Positions 35,896-48,665 of a stretch of 64,000 nt of DNA are shown here, piece by piece; positions within the stretch are counted from its first letter, which is position 1, and each line of letters starts with the position of its first letter. The DNA comes from Amaurobius ferox (Eukaryota > Arthropoda > Arachnida > Araneae > Amaurobiidae): positions 34,925,834 to 34,989,833 of the forward strand of contig OX578140.1 in assembly GCA_951213105.1 (NCBI GenBank), read 5' to 3'. A program made the translations under genes and the position numbers. The notes beneath the pieces were generated by a model. The model did no database searches. It had not been told where the DNA came from and saw only the letters and a list, made by a program, of their open reading frames with translations.

Positions 35896-38320
35896 TACGT
35901 ATCTTTTATATTTTAGAAAGTATTTTGAATAAAAGTAAGCAAATGTGAAACAAAAACTGGCTCAGACAAGAACTTTTATTTTTTTCAAAAACATATAGTT
36001 TAATATTTTGAACTATTGAAATTATTTTTGTATATTCATAAATTCTATCCTATTTACAACAAAATATAAGTACACATTGTTTACATTTTTATCAATTAGG
36101 TTCGAAGTTTTCACTCGAATTTAAAAAAATTCTATTTGGGTCCAGATATTTCGATAGCAAAGCTGGAAATAAAATTTCATGGAAATCCAGTAATATTTGT
36201 GTCAACTATCGTACACAGAAGAAATCAACCACCGATATATGGAAAGTACTCCACAAATAATCAAAGCGTGTTCAGGAAGTCATAAATCATACATTGACAT
36301 CAAAATCTCAAATTCGAAAATCTTTGTAAAAACGATATACTGAATATAGTATAAATTCGTTGAAAAACTATTTCAAAACTCAAAAGAACGAAAAACATTA
36401 TTGTAATTAATAGAGTTTCATAAGCTGAACAAATTCGTATTTTACTATCTACCAAATCATAATTTATAAGACAAATTCATATTTTTGCTATACATATATT
36501 CATATTCATATTTCCTATTGTGACCTCACAAATCTCCTGAGGATTTAAACGTGGAAAAAATGCGTCAGAAAACTATTGTAAAACGCAAAATAACGAGAAA
36601 ATTATGTTTAATATCAGATTCATAAGCTAAACAAATTCATATTTTACTATCTACCAAATTATAATAAATGAAAAACTAATCCATATTTTTACTATGCAAC
36701 ACAAAACTAAGAAATAAGTAAATCTGATGGATTTTTTTTATCCATGATGGGTTTTTAATTTGTTTCGGAATATCATGATACCCAAGCGAAATTAAGTGAA
36801 CCGTAAAAAAGTGCATGGTAATATGACGTGGGCTATAATCATGTTTTTTCAATATGTAAAATTATTTGATAAGAAGGATCGAAAATTTATTATCTGAGAA
36901 AGGTTTTCATGTGTTTTGAGAATCATATTAGGATTTTAAATTTTAGGTAGGCGTCAGTTTAACATCTCTATAACATTATTAAACTATTTGAAGTCAATAT
37001 ATTTAAAATTATTGTTCCAGATAAAATTATTAAACGGACATTATTAAATATATGTATGTAGAAAAACTTTAAAATAATTTCGTCGTAAAATTTTGATGTA
37101 AAATTTATACATGATTAATATTCTCAGAATATGCCAATTATCTGAATGATGAAAATTATAATAGTGACGAACTTATTAAACAAGTAGCGATTGTATCGTA
37201 GACTGAAAATGAAAAAGCTAAAACATTTTTTTCACACAAATATCCGTTGACTTCAACACAGAAATCAGTCTTGTAGCTAGATTTTCAATGTTTATTAATA
37301 GCTTTTTACATATTTTGCCATTTTATAATAGCTAAGTTTATTACACTGCAAGTGCACATATGAATTATTTTATTATTTAATAAATCTCTTATTTTTTTAC
37401 TGGTATTTAATTCACCAAGGGTGAGTTTAAAAATATGAAATATGCAATTAATTTCGAAAGTTTAAAATATGCAGTTAATCTCAAAAGTTTAATATATACA
37501 ATTAATCTTAAAAGTTTAAAATATTTAATTAGTCTCAAAAGTATAAAATAGCTAATACATATTCTCAAATCTTGATGTTAATGAGTTCAATTATGAAGAA
37601 GTTAGCTTTACAAAGTAGAAAAATTGTTAGACATGTAGAAGTTGCATCAAAAGTTAACAATAAAGAAAGTTTAACTCAATTCGTTCTGAGATTCGCGTAA
37701 CTTATTATACTATTCCTATTAATTTATTTTACCAGAATTTATTTCACTGGATATCAATTAATGCAATCTATCTCAAGAAATGTAAAATAATAATATAGTA
37801 ATCGTATTCTCAGAATGTGTTACGTGACTGATCAATGAAAAACAAATAAAAGCAAAAAATAAAGTTTCTAAAAGCATCCTCTTTTATTATTTGTATGTAA
37901 CTGAAATGATTGAAAATTGTGAAATTGTGTTGCAACATTTTTTAATCCTAAAAATGGAGTATGGCGGTCCAGGATGAACTGGGCCGGTAAAACTCTGAAT
38001 CTAAAAATATGAAATATATCACCGGGAACATACGTAAAATTTGGGCGTTTTAGCTTCTTTATACATCATTCTAAAACAAGAACGATTACATTCCTATAGC
38101 GAGCCCAATATTGGCTAGCCCGATAAGGTTAGATATCCGAATATTTTAAATGTGCCACAAAAGACAACACCAAACTAAATTTGGAATTCCTATCTGCTCC
38201 GGTTCTTAATCATTTAAAGAAAACAAGTATATTCCTATTGCTGAGTAGGACGGACTAGCCCAATACAGTTCAGCATTCAAATAATTAAAATGTAGCACAA
38301 AAGATAATCATACTGACAAA
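35896..38320. repeat. AT-rich DNA with two local direct-repeat sets
   Basis: Block 36330-36490 is repeated at 36550-36700 (TTCATAAGCT(G/A)AACAAATTC, TTTTACTATCTACCAAAT), a period near 200. At about 37438-37550 there are four units of a ~27-bp motif (ATGCAATTAATTTCGAAAGT and variants). No gene recognised in the interval. Confidence 0.6.
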
Positions 38321-39665
38321 CACCAGTTCAAGTTATACACAAGAAAGATCAATCATGCTTAAAGCATTGATTATGAAACACTTTACAACTTCAATGCAAT
38401 TTTATTTAAACATGTCTAAAATGCAATACATTCCTCGGTAATATTTTAAAACTTATCACAATACTACATTAATTTATTATATTTGAAACCTTAAACCTTC
38501 ATCGAAAAAAATAACTTCATTCAAATGACGGCATTAAAGTATAAATTGCCTGGTTTAAATATATCTAAAATGTGATACATTCCTCGGTAATAATTTTAGA
38601 ATTGTCATAATACTACGATAATTTATTATATTTGAAAACTTCATCGAAAACAACTGAAATTCATTCAAATGAAGTTATAAAAAAATAACACGCCCTGCTC
38701 TCTCTATAAAAGCAACATTTCATTCATAAATAATTCCCCCATTTATGTCATTCATCACAATACTATAATAATTTATTTTATTTAAAAATTAAGACCATTG
38801 AGCTACAAGTAAGTAATCTCTATGCGTAAAACTTCAGCGAAAAATATCGTCCTTCTCTTTCTAAAATCAATGAATATTTCATTCATATCAGCTAAGCAGA
38901 CTCCATGGACTAAATTATTTTGTGTTAAAGAATTACAGCGATTCTAATACAACTCATTCTATATATTTTGCTGTTTACATTTTACATAGGTGAAAAATAG
39001 GCTTAATAGTAGAAATAATCATATTTGGATGAGCATTTAAACTGAAATATATTGTCATTGCGTTGTTTTAGTATGTAGATGCACAGAATTTAGGCAAAAA
39101 TAAAGTAGTTTTAGGACGGATACAACACTCAATATGAATTAAAAAGAACTTTAAAAATCACGATTTTGACACAAGATGGATGCCATATATCATTTTGAAG
39201 TGGGTCATGTGATCGTTTCATATCATGGACACGTGATCGCTTCATATAAGAGGTGTTATTATTATTTTAATTTTTATTTAAAAAACTACTGAATATATTT
39301 CGCTGATTTTTTTTTATATATTTTATGGAACAATTTGAATATTGCCTAAAATTTTCGAAGCAATTTGTGAATTTTAATACCGCTTAAAAAATGCTTGAAA
39401 AATTAGGTCCCATAGGGCTCAATGTATTCCATTTTTTCAACCCGGGTTCAATCCAAAACTAATTGGGAGATATTATTCATTTATATTCCCATAGGTCCTA
39501 TAGACCGTCTGAACAACATACTAAAATTTCATTTTGATTAAGTCATTTTTACGGCAGTTATCGTGCTAACGGACAGACAGACAGACAGACAGACAGAATG
39601 AACAAAGTCATAAACACTTTTCAACTTTGTTGTAAAGTGTTAAAAAGCTGTATTTATAAAAGTCA
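38321..39665 (+). repeat. Repeat family F, copy 1 (longest)
   Basis: Aligns with 62955-63950 and 58690-59490. Shared blocks include AAGAAAGATCAATCATGC, GGACGGATACAACACT, AAAGAACTTTAAAAATCACG, TTTTACGGCAGTTATCGTGC and an ACAG microsatellite, and AATGAACAAAGTCATAAACA at the 3' side. Within 38400-38790 a ~170-bp unit (CATTCCTCGGTAAT...TTTATTATATTTGAAA) is present about three times in tandem. No coding sequence. The shared right end and variable left end resemble 5' truncation. Confidence 0.65.
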
Positions 39666-41239
39666 TAAAATTGAAAAATTATTAAAAAAGTAGACACTGT
39701 ATCGAAATTTGATAATAAAGAACAATGATAATAATAATAAAATGCAAGTTTTGTAATTTCCACTAAATATAATTTACTGGTATTTAATTCACTGGTTGCA
39801 AGTTTAAATATTCAATTAATATTCTCTATAATTTATTCTCTAACGTAAAAATAATCGATCGATGCAGTAAAAGGGGCAGCAAAGAGCATTGAAATGCAAA
39901 AGAAAAAAAAAATATCTTTTTATCATTACAAAATCTTACTGCAAGAAATACAAATTGAGAGAATACTAATGGAAACGTTGTTTTTGTTTGCTAATGACTC
40001 TGAGCAGTATTTTTTTTCTACAACCAATTTCTCAGACGTGAATCAAATACTTATTTTCTGAAAGCGAAACTTCGTAAATGAAATATTATTGACAAACACT
40101 AATGATTCTCAAATTTCACGTCTGGGGTTCTTTGTATTTTTTTAGAGAAAAGAAAGTTTGAATTATTCATCGATGTTCAGTTAGAAGGATATTTTATTTA
40201 AAAGATGAAGTGCATAAAGTTTATTTTATAGTTTTCTAGAGTAGTAGACAAATGGCGCTGCATGTAGCACTGATTCCAAACTTTTTGATTCGGTACCCCT
40301 AAAACTTACTTGTGTACCCTTAAGACTTTTTCACCTAACGAATACATAAAAATGGGGGATTTTTTTGTTCTAAATGAACGTTGGTTTTAATACGAAAGTT
40401 TCGTGTTACATCCGTCAATATCTAAAACAATGAACAAGTGTTAGTCATATGGATATTCAAGTCCAAGAATAAATACTCTTGATTATATCTAAATTCAAAA
40501 CAAATATGCTTACTCACTGCTCCAAAACTAACAATTTAAAGACACTTATGTATTTCATCTGCACTGTGGCTAATTTGAAAAGAGTTTTCTTTCTACTATT
40601 CCTGTAATAGATGGTAGTGTATAAGGAAAGTTTTAAAATAGTATCAAAATTTTGATGAGGATTTTTCGGTGAATCCACGCATTTCAGGCACTGTAGAACA
40701 CAGATTACACTATTTTTAGCATGATGTTAATATTTGTGCCTATCTGTGTGCGTGTCTACGCAATGTATGTATCCACTCTAGCTCAAACTATAGTCGATGC
40801 AATTTCACAAACTTTGGTAGGTAAGTTAGTTATAGGTTACCCAGGTACATTTATTCTTCTGTTTAGTTTTGTTTTGGCAGATTTGTCTATGATGCGAGGC
40901 CGTAAATTAGAAAATTTCAACCTCATCTCTTTATTTTTCATTTAGGAGTTTTTTTTTTTTTTTTGAGGATATGGAATCACAGGAATAATAATTTTTCTGA
41001 ATTTCTCAAGTCACTTATTTTATTTTGATAAAGATTTATCGGTTGTTTCGAGAATATGCTGGATCCATTCGTTAGTACTAGAAAACCAAACAAACCACGA
41101 CTTCCCTCTATTTATATCCCTCTATTTCTTCTATTTTTGCCCATGTCGTTTTTTTAACTTATTTGTTGATTCTTTAATGCTGGCGAAAAGGAACCAGAGT
41201 ATTTCTAAAACAGTTATATGCAGTATTTTTATGTTATTT
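39666..41239. other. No gene recognised
   Basis: AT-rich DNA. The frame at 40721-40945 is hydrophobic and short, with no recognisable domain. Confidence 0.5.
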
Positions 41240-41563
41240 GTGCTTAAATCCGCTGCTCAAGATTTTCTGGAGATAAAAATTGTTTCAGATATATTTTCTC
41301 CTACCATTTCAGAGTGTTTATTTTTGTTTTATGTTAACCAAACTAGATTAGATTTTTTTTGTAAATTTGTGTACAAACGGACCAGAATGTTTCTTTCCTC
41401 AGATCTGCCTGTGAATATAATTTAGTGGAGCATGAAATTAGACCCATTTTAGAGTAATTAAATGAAATATATAAATATGTTTTTTGAAAAGCAATATTGT
41501 TTAGAATTTTGATAAAATTTGCTTATATTTTAGCAAAGGAGTAACACGAAGTAAAGTTGCTAG
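41240..41563 (+). mobile_element. Old Helitron-like 3' fragment
   Basis: Diverged match to the Helitron tail (AGAATGTTT...TCCTCAGATCTGCCTGTGAA, then CACGAAGTAAAGTTGCTAG before T). Low similarity, so the boundaries are approximate. Confidence 0.45.
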
Positions 41564-42418
41564 TATTCCATATATATGACAACCATAATAAAGAATAAAT
41601 AGTTAAATTATTCAAATGTTCTTATGAAATGAAAAAATCTTACGTTTTCTGGAGGGTTTGGCGATATTCTCATTCAAGATCAGTTCTCTCTTTGCGCAGT
41701 TGAGCTTTTTTCAGTGATAGTACTCTAGTATTGCTGTTTACATCTGTTACATATTGATATAAAAGCTTTTCTAAGAAAACAATAAATGACAAATAGTGTA
41801 AACAATAAATGACAAATATATATCTACAATATTTTTTGACAACTCCATTTCTTCTCTGCAAATTCAATTGAACTGATTTTAGTATTATTTTTTTAATTTT
41901 GCTCTTTTATCGGAATAAGTGCATTTTTATGTGCAAAGCAGAAAGAAAATATTATATTTAAATAAGAATGCAAATATGTCCTGTCCCTAATGCTTATCCT
42001 TTTAAAAAACAAGATTTAAAATGTTTATTGAGAACTCTGTGGAAAGCTATTTTGTGCATGAACATAATTCTAAAAGAAAAGAAAAGAGTTTTGTGACGAA
42101 AAAAGCTTGAAGGAATGTGAAATTTCTATCGTAAATAGTTGTTAATGCTATAAGTTTTTTTTTGTTTATGAGCATCTATTGTGTGGTAAAATAAAGTTTT
42201 TTATTTATTTATTATGCTAACAAGGATTACATGGTAATCATTTAAAGTACTTCAACTCTTAAATTACGTTTCTTACATCATGGATATGACTCTTTTGTGC
42301 GTTTATATCGCATAGAGTAAATAAGATAAATTCCACTTCTATATCAAATTTTTATCTCAAATTTTTACCGTAAAACTTTTTACCTTTGAAGTATGCCATC
42401 AGTGTTGACTCAGAAAGC

Positions 42419-42421
<3 letters not shown>
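41564..42421. other. No gene recognised
   Basis: AT-rich DNA with short frames only. Confidence 0.5.

Positions 42422-42506
<85 letters not shown>
42422..42506. repeat. (TA)n microsatellite
   Basis: About 42 uninterrupted TA units. Confidence 0.97.
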
Positions 42507-42509
<3 letters not shown>

Positions 42510-42959
42510 TTACATGCTGCCTTCAACCGCCAGCCCGTTTGCTTTTGGAAAATAGACCTCTGTCGCCTGTAGCTATGTATTTGCAATAAAGTACATCAAA
42601 CACATCTTCAAAACGTTTCGTATAGGGGCAAAACCCGTTCCCACTCCAAGCTATCTGTATAAAGTTTATTACCTTGGATTCAATTCTAAAAATGCTTTCA
42701 CGTTAATATTTTGTAATAGAATGAGTGCTCTTTGAAGTTTTGAGCCCAGAGTCATATTATTATGTGATTAGTATTATGAAGCATGTCATATTCTAAAAGT
42801 TCGCTCTGCGAATTGGATGAGTATATGCAAAGAAATGAATTTTGCATCAAAAAGCCAATTTGAAAGAATCGAGTATTAGTAAAAAATAATCTGTATATTT
42901 TAATACTACTGAATATTATATAAAACATCTAAAGAGATCACATTTTCATAAAAACTCAA

Positions 42960-43800
42960 AGTGATATATGTCTCCGAAACCGAATATATCCTTAGTGACC
43001 CCTCCCCTAGCTGTCCACAAATCAATGTGGAATTCATATCAGCCAGAATTTAAGCTCTATATTATAGCCAATCTAAATGTTACAAAAAAAATTGCAACAT
43101 TTCAAGTACAAGTTAAATTTTTTAATTGAAACTGGCATCTGAAGAACTGCACTGGAATTCCTTATTGATACGCCTACTCCCACTGAAATTTAACGTTTAA
43201 TGCATATGAGTCTTTATCTATTTATAGCCGATTCTGAAAAAAAAATGTTTTAAGGAACAATTTTAAACCGGAAGTTGAAACCCCTTGGAAACTTGATACT
43301 GAATCCATATCTATTCAACGCCTACTCCCACTGAAATTTAACGTTTAATGCATATGAGTCTTCATCTATTTATAGCCGATTCTGAAAAAAAAAATGTTTT
43401 AAGGTACAATTTTAAACCGGAAGTTGAAACCCCCTTGGAAACTTGATACTGAATCCATATCTATTCAATCATATCTCAGCTCTTTCTATAGCCAATTCTG
43501 AAAAATAGATGTTGCAAGGAATGTTTTTGAGACGGAAGTAGAAAAGGAACCGCACTTGAGAATTTTTATTGACGTACATTTGATGCTGAATTCACATCGG
43601 TTCTTATCTGAGCTTTATTTATAGACATTCATTAAAAATAGATATTTCATGAAAAATGAATATTTTTGAACCTGAAAAAGAAAAAGCACCTGGAGTGAAA
43701 ATCCTTAGTGAACCTCCTTATGTAAACTTTGATGCAGAATTCACATCAATCATCATCTATCTACAGTAGAACCGGAGAAATAGGTGCTACAAAAATCAGA
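42960..43800. repeat. Degenerate tandem array, monomer about 148 bp
   Basis: Units 43171-43318 and 43319-43468 are nearly identical (CGCCTACTCCCACTGAAATT, TTTATAGCCGATTCTGAAAA, AACCGGAAGTTGAAACC). More diverged units precede (from about 42960) and follow (to about 43800), recognisable by TATAGCCAATTCTGAAAAATAG and GA(A/C)TTCACATC. Five to six units in all. Confidence 0.75.
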
Positions 43801-44164
43801 AAAAGCATGGATGATAAATTTGATTGCCACCAATAATAAAAATCCTAAAAAAGGGATGTCAACTTCTAAAATTGCTCAATAGAAATATTTATTTTAATTA
43901 TTGAACAAATCTTTTAAATATGTAAATATTCAAAGTTACACAAATATGTTTTAAAACTGAATTATATAAACGTAGATACAAGACTGTTTACATTTTTTGC
44001 GTTAAACTTGGGCGAAATAATGGAAATAATCAAAGGCGCTTGATTGTTAGGGCGTCTTTGAGAAATCTCGCGTATCTCTAAATATAAGAGATTTTAATAA
44101 TAGAGTAGGAACATGGATCTCAACATTCCAGTAAGGCTGGGTGCTGATTCCGGATTGGTTAAGA

Positions 44165-44300
44165 TTGATAGGTAGGTAGGTAGTAAATTAAGTCGTTTAG
44201 TACCTTGGACGATGGACAACTACTACCAAAGAGAGGTAAATCAAAAATGATAGAGTGTAATGTCGGGATTCGACCCCGCATTACTTCTGTGTATAAGTTT
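44165..44300 (-). repeat. Truncated tRNA-type SINE fragment
   Basis: On the minus strand GTAATGCGGGGTCGAATCCC looks like a tRNA T-arm/box B with its stem partner CATTAC. After ~90 bases it ends in a (TACC)n tail (44168-44184). Box A is not visible, so the head is truncated or decayed. Confidence 0.45.
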
Positions 44301-44489
44301 TGAACTCATCTAATGTATTTCAGGTCATCTAATTTATTTAAAGCTTTTTAACTATTTAGTTCTGTTTGAAAACCCCTCTTGTCATTCAGTTATGCAATTG
44401 ATATATTTTAGAAACATTTAACTCCTTAAACAACAATCTGAATTCATGTTAAAAGTATTTTTCGAGCTAGCAATTTCCCACTAGATTTA

Positions 44490-45115
44490 TGTGTATCATG
44501 ATGGAAGGTAAATGCGGAAGGAGCGTCTCGGAGGGAATTTCCCTTTTTGTGTCGCGACTGAGTGGCGTGGAAACGTCCTTTGAGATTTAAATTGGTAGCT
44601 TTCTAAACCTCCGCGAGGTGTGGATAAAAGCTTCGCACACCATTTTCGGCGCGCATTTCCTCCTTTGACTGTTTTACATCTGCGGCAATCCGGGCTTCGA
44701 CCCCGGTGTTTTCGATTCTCACTCCGGGTCTCGGAAACTAGGCCTAAATGTCGGTTCCTTGGGCTTCGTGTGCAATTGATCCCTGCTGCTTGGGACTGGA
44801 GAAATGTAGTCCTGAGACGACCAGACGATCCGAGACCCTGCCGGATGGAAGAATAACAACGACACTCCCTTTGGGATGACCTGAGGCCATGCCTAGTAGG
44901 TTGCTGCCGATGACTGGAGTTTCGAGCGTCGCGTTCCTGCTGCATTCCCAGCAGGGCCCCCGTCTTGAGTACGGAAGGGGTGTTCCGGTTGCCCTGTTGC
45001 GAGGAGATGATCACTATATTCTGACCTGGGACTGGCGTGTTTCTTCTTGTGAGAGGTGGGAATGCTTCTCTAGCAGAGGTTATGATCTTCTATCCTGGAA
45101 AAGTTTCTAGCATGA
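44490..45115. other. GC-rich island-like block, unidentified
   Basis: About 620 bases of conspicuously higher GC in an AT-rich setting, with CpG dinucleotides retained (GGCGCGCATTT, TTTCGAGCGTCGCGTT). A minus-strand frame of 172 codons (44496-45014) is Arg/Ser-rich, and shorter plus-strand frames overlap it. None has a recognisable domain. It could be a retrotransposon UTR fragment, a promoter-associated island or an old exon; I cannot decide. Confidence 0.35.
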
Positions 45116-47050
45116 AATTCGCGCAATTAACAATAAATTGCAGTTGGATACATCTACAAAATATGTTAATTATAATCTAATATAGGTAGACACTTAAGAA
45201 AAATATTAAATCGCATGAATTTAGCTAGTCCGGAATTGCTTCAGGTACAATAGGTAGAATTGCTTTAGGTACAATGCTTTAGGAATTTCACTGCTTACAT
45301 CAATTTTAATTTATGTACAAAATGTATTTGTATTATAATTGGTGAAGAAAATGAAGATCCTAACAGCAAATTAAGAACAGAAAATATTTAATCAAATTGC
45401 CCATGAAGTCTTATTTGAGTTACAGAATAACATTGTGCAATTTGTTTCTCTTTGTTTTTCATTTTATGCACATTTTTTTCATTTTATTAGTTACTGTTAT
45501 CTATTGCTTTTCCTTTTATTTTTCTTTTGCGACATTGGATGGCGTCACCACTGATTTTGTTTGTAACATTTGTAACATGTGTTTTGCATGTAATATAAAG
45601 CTCTTGTCCTATTTCCAAGGAAAACGAAAACTCAAGTTTTTTTAAATGGTCGTCTGCTTTTCATCATTGATTTGCCCATTAATTTATAATTTGATATTGC
45701 GCAAACTCACAGTCTACATTTAGTACCTCAACATATTTTACAACGATGTATGACCACCAAGTAAAATTAACTTTACTTCAATACAATTCGAGTAGCTTTT
45801 GGAATTTTTGACTTTGAAACAATTCCAAGTGCATATTTGCTTGTACATCCATTTTTTACAACACTGAATAAATTTTATTGTTATGCTTCAGAATTAAATT
45901 CATTTCTCTGTGTCATTTGGGAATAAGAATTCTTTAAGTTTCTCATTAGGAGAATAAAAAGTTGTATTATTTTCTCCAAAACTATCCGTTTTTCAACTTA
46001 AGTAGTCTTTCATTTTGCGTACCAGAGAATGAATAAAATGCAACTTTTAAGTACTTTTAAAGAAAGAATATTAAAAAATATATCATTTTGAAAAAGAAAA
46101 GATAAAAATCTAGAAGCGAAATACTGAAACTAATGAAAAAATACTTTTTGTGGTCTCTAGAGAGTATTCTTTATAATAATTCAAGCATTCTTTCTTGAAT
46201 TGGAACAACCATTAATCAAAACAGTGAAGAATCTAAATAGAACGTTCTTACAATTTTTTATAGTTATGTTTATGTCAAAATAAAATAATTCCCATATACA
46301 AAATCACGAATTCAGTGTTTAGCAAACAACGTATTTCACAATAATGTGATAATTTAGTGCAACGATATATTTTATAAATGATTTATAACAGTTAAATTCA
46401 GACATGATAGCCTATGTAAATTATTCAATATTATAATTTCTTTCTTTGTGGTTATACATTACAGGAAGTTATATCTTAATACGTGCAATATTTGTATGTT
46501 CAAATTAATTTGCAAGGTGCGATTTTAATTTCTTAATTGCTCTCAGAACATGGTTGTTTCTGATGTTGTTTCTATGCTCACATGAAAAATGCAGTTGGCA
46601 TTTAAGTAATACACAATGAAGTTGGCGAATTCTATTCTTAATTTTAAGTATTTTTATACATATATTTGGAACCGTGTGAAATAACTATAATAGCTCATGC
46701 TAGCGTTCAAAAGTTTCTGTCACTGATTTTATAATGAAAAATTACATAGAAAATGATTATTTATTTATTAGTATTAAAGTCTTAGAATTATAAAAGAGCG
46801 CAATTAAGAAATTAAAATATTGTATGAATTTCTTCAAAAGTCAATTCGGAAACAGTGCAATATTTCAGAAACTATTTATTGCTAGCATGTTTAGTTTATA
46901 GCATTCGTTTCGTAATGAAACGTTACATCTGAAATGATTATTTGTTTATCATTATTGCGGTTATTGATTTTTCAATTTTTTTTCATAAGATTATTCTATA
47001 TTTAGAGGGTGTTCCAAACATTCAATTATATTTCAAATCGAAATAATTCT
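45116..47050. other. No gene recognised
   Basis: AT-rich DNA. The frame at 45397-45645 is hydrophobic and Phe-rich, as expected of AT-rich noise. Confidence 0.5.
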
Positions 47051-47439
47051 AGTATTTGTTCGCAGATTGTAATAAGTATATTAAATTATTTTAGAAACAC
47101 GCATACGCTCGTTCCAACATGCATACACAAATACACTCACTAACGCACATATGTACAAACATTATTTCAAAAACGTTCGTTTTAAATTCAGTGACATTTG
47201 AAACATTCGATTCCGTTGAAAACTTAAATTCAAATGTTTGACCCCGTCACAATAATTTCCCTATAATTTATTATATATATGCATATGTAAGAAAATCATA
47301 AATTATTTTTGAAAATTACAAATTATTAAATTATTTCTGAAACACCCACACTCTCGCTTCACCCATACACAAAATACATTCAATAATGTACATATGCACC
47401 AATTTCTAGCTCGATTTCCTTCAAATTTCATTTCGGTAA

Positions 47440-48665
47440 TAAAACACTTCGGATAATTTTGGCCATATAGTGTATATTCTGACACCCACTGTTTTGGAAT
47501 TACAAAGGCATGTTGCGTTGAATAGAACGTCGTGCTACCTTCTACATAAATCACAGCCTTCACTCTTCTGGGGAGACTTTCCACCATCTATTGAAATATT
47601 TCAACGGGAATTGCCATCCATTTGACGTTGAGAGCTTCAATGAGTCTGCCACGGAAGATGCGCGATTTGGCGCGCGTATTCTACGTTTCAGTTCATCCCA
47701 GAAGTGTTCAATGGGATTCAGCTTAAGACTCTGTGAAGGCCAGTCTAATTTTCCAATACCCATCTCTGCAAACCACATCCGCACAGCCTTCACTTTATAA
47801 ACAAAACAGTTATCCAGTTGATACAGAAACGGCCCTTCCCCGAACTGTTGCCATATAGTTGGAAATGCAGAGTTGTCAAGAATATCAACATACATCGCAG
47901 CTTTCATGTTTCCGGTTACAGTAACTAAGGGGCTCAGGCCTAACTACAGAAAACAGCCATAAACCATGACGCCGCCACGAAACTTTACAGTTAGTACAAT
48001 ACACTCGGGCAGGGAGCATTCGTCTGGCATCTGTCAAACCCAGATGTATCCTTCGAACTTCCAGACAGTGCAGCAGGATTCATCACTCCAAAGTTCTTGT
48101 TTCCACTGGTCCACAGTTCAATGACGGTGAACTTTGCGCCACTGCAAACGGAGTTTCGCATTAATAGTGTTCATGTTGGGCTTGTGAGCATCTGAACGAC
48201 CGAGGTAACCTATTTTGTCCAACTTCTAACGAACAGTCCTAGTGCTATAAACGACGCCGGACGTATTTCAGAACTCACCAGTGACCGCTGCGACAGGGGC
48301 CTTGTGATTCTTCAGCACCACCCTCTTCAGGGTTCGACAGCTGCGATCTGTGAGTTTCTGCGGCCTACCACTTCGTTTTCCTGCCGTTGTAGATTCTAGA
48401 CGTGTCCATTTTGCAAAGAGATCACTAACAGTTGATTGAGGCACCTGCACCAATGCCGGAATGTCACGAACCGATTTGTTGTAACCATAGTATCCAATTA
48501 TCATGCCACGTACAAACTCACTGAGCTCTGCCGACCTACTCATTGTCTTTCTAACGCACGTTTATGACTTCCCGAGACTGTGATGCTCACTTTTATCTCG
48601 TTCTATGACGTACATAGCCACATGCACTTCTCTGGAGCGGTGTCCGGGTACTTTTGGGTAGTTTA
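47440..48665 (-). mobile_element. Tc1-type transposon, degenerate, minus strand
   Basis: Contains Tc1 transposase pieces in the right order on the minus strand. At the right side it ends near GTGTCCGGGTACTTTTGGGTAG, which resembles a Tc1 inverted repeat. I could not find a clean inverted partner at the left, where the boundary is set only by the end of transposase similarity near 47480. Confidence 0.65.
47480..48543 (-). pseudogene. Tc1-family (DD34E) transposase pseudogene
   Basis: The N-terminus (48268-48543) starts MSRSAELSEFVRGMIIGY and contains the paired-like helix-turn-helix, with GKRSGRPQKLT before the second helical part. The middle (47908-48267) has stops and frame changes. The C-terminal piece (47560-47907) shows YQLDNCFV (second aspartate) and NPIEHFWDEL (glutamate), with 34 residues between, as in DD34E. 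The usual SPDLNP is changed to SLKLNP. A frameshift near 47585 moves the final LPRRVKAVI to another frame (47303-47587). Inactive. Confidence 0.75.

Noticed and set aside
47440..47560. Left inverted repeat of the minus-strand Tc1 (GGATAATTTTGGCCATATAG)
   Set aside because: It resembles a Tc1 end but lies in the wrong orientation relative to the right end, so I did not use it to set the boundary.
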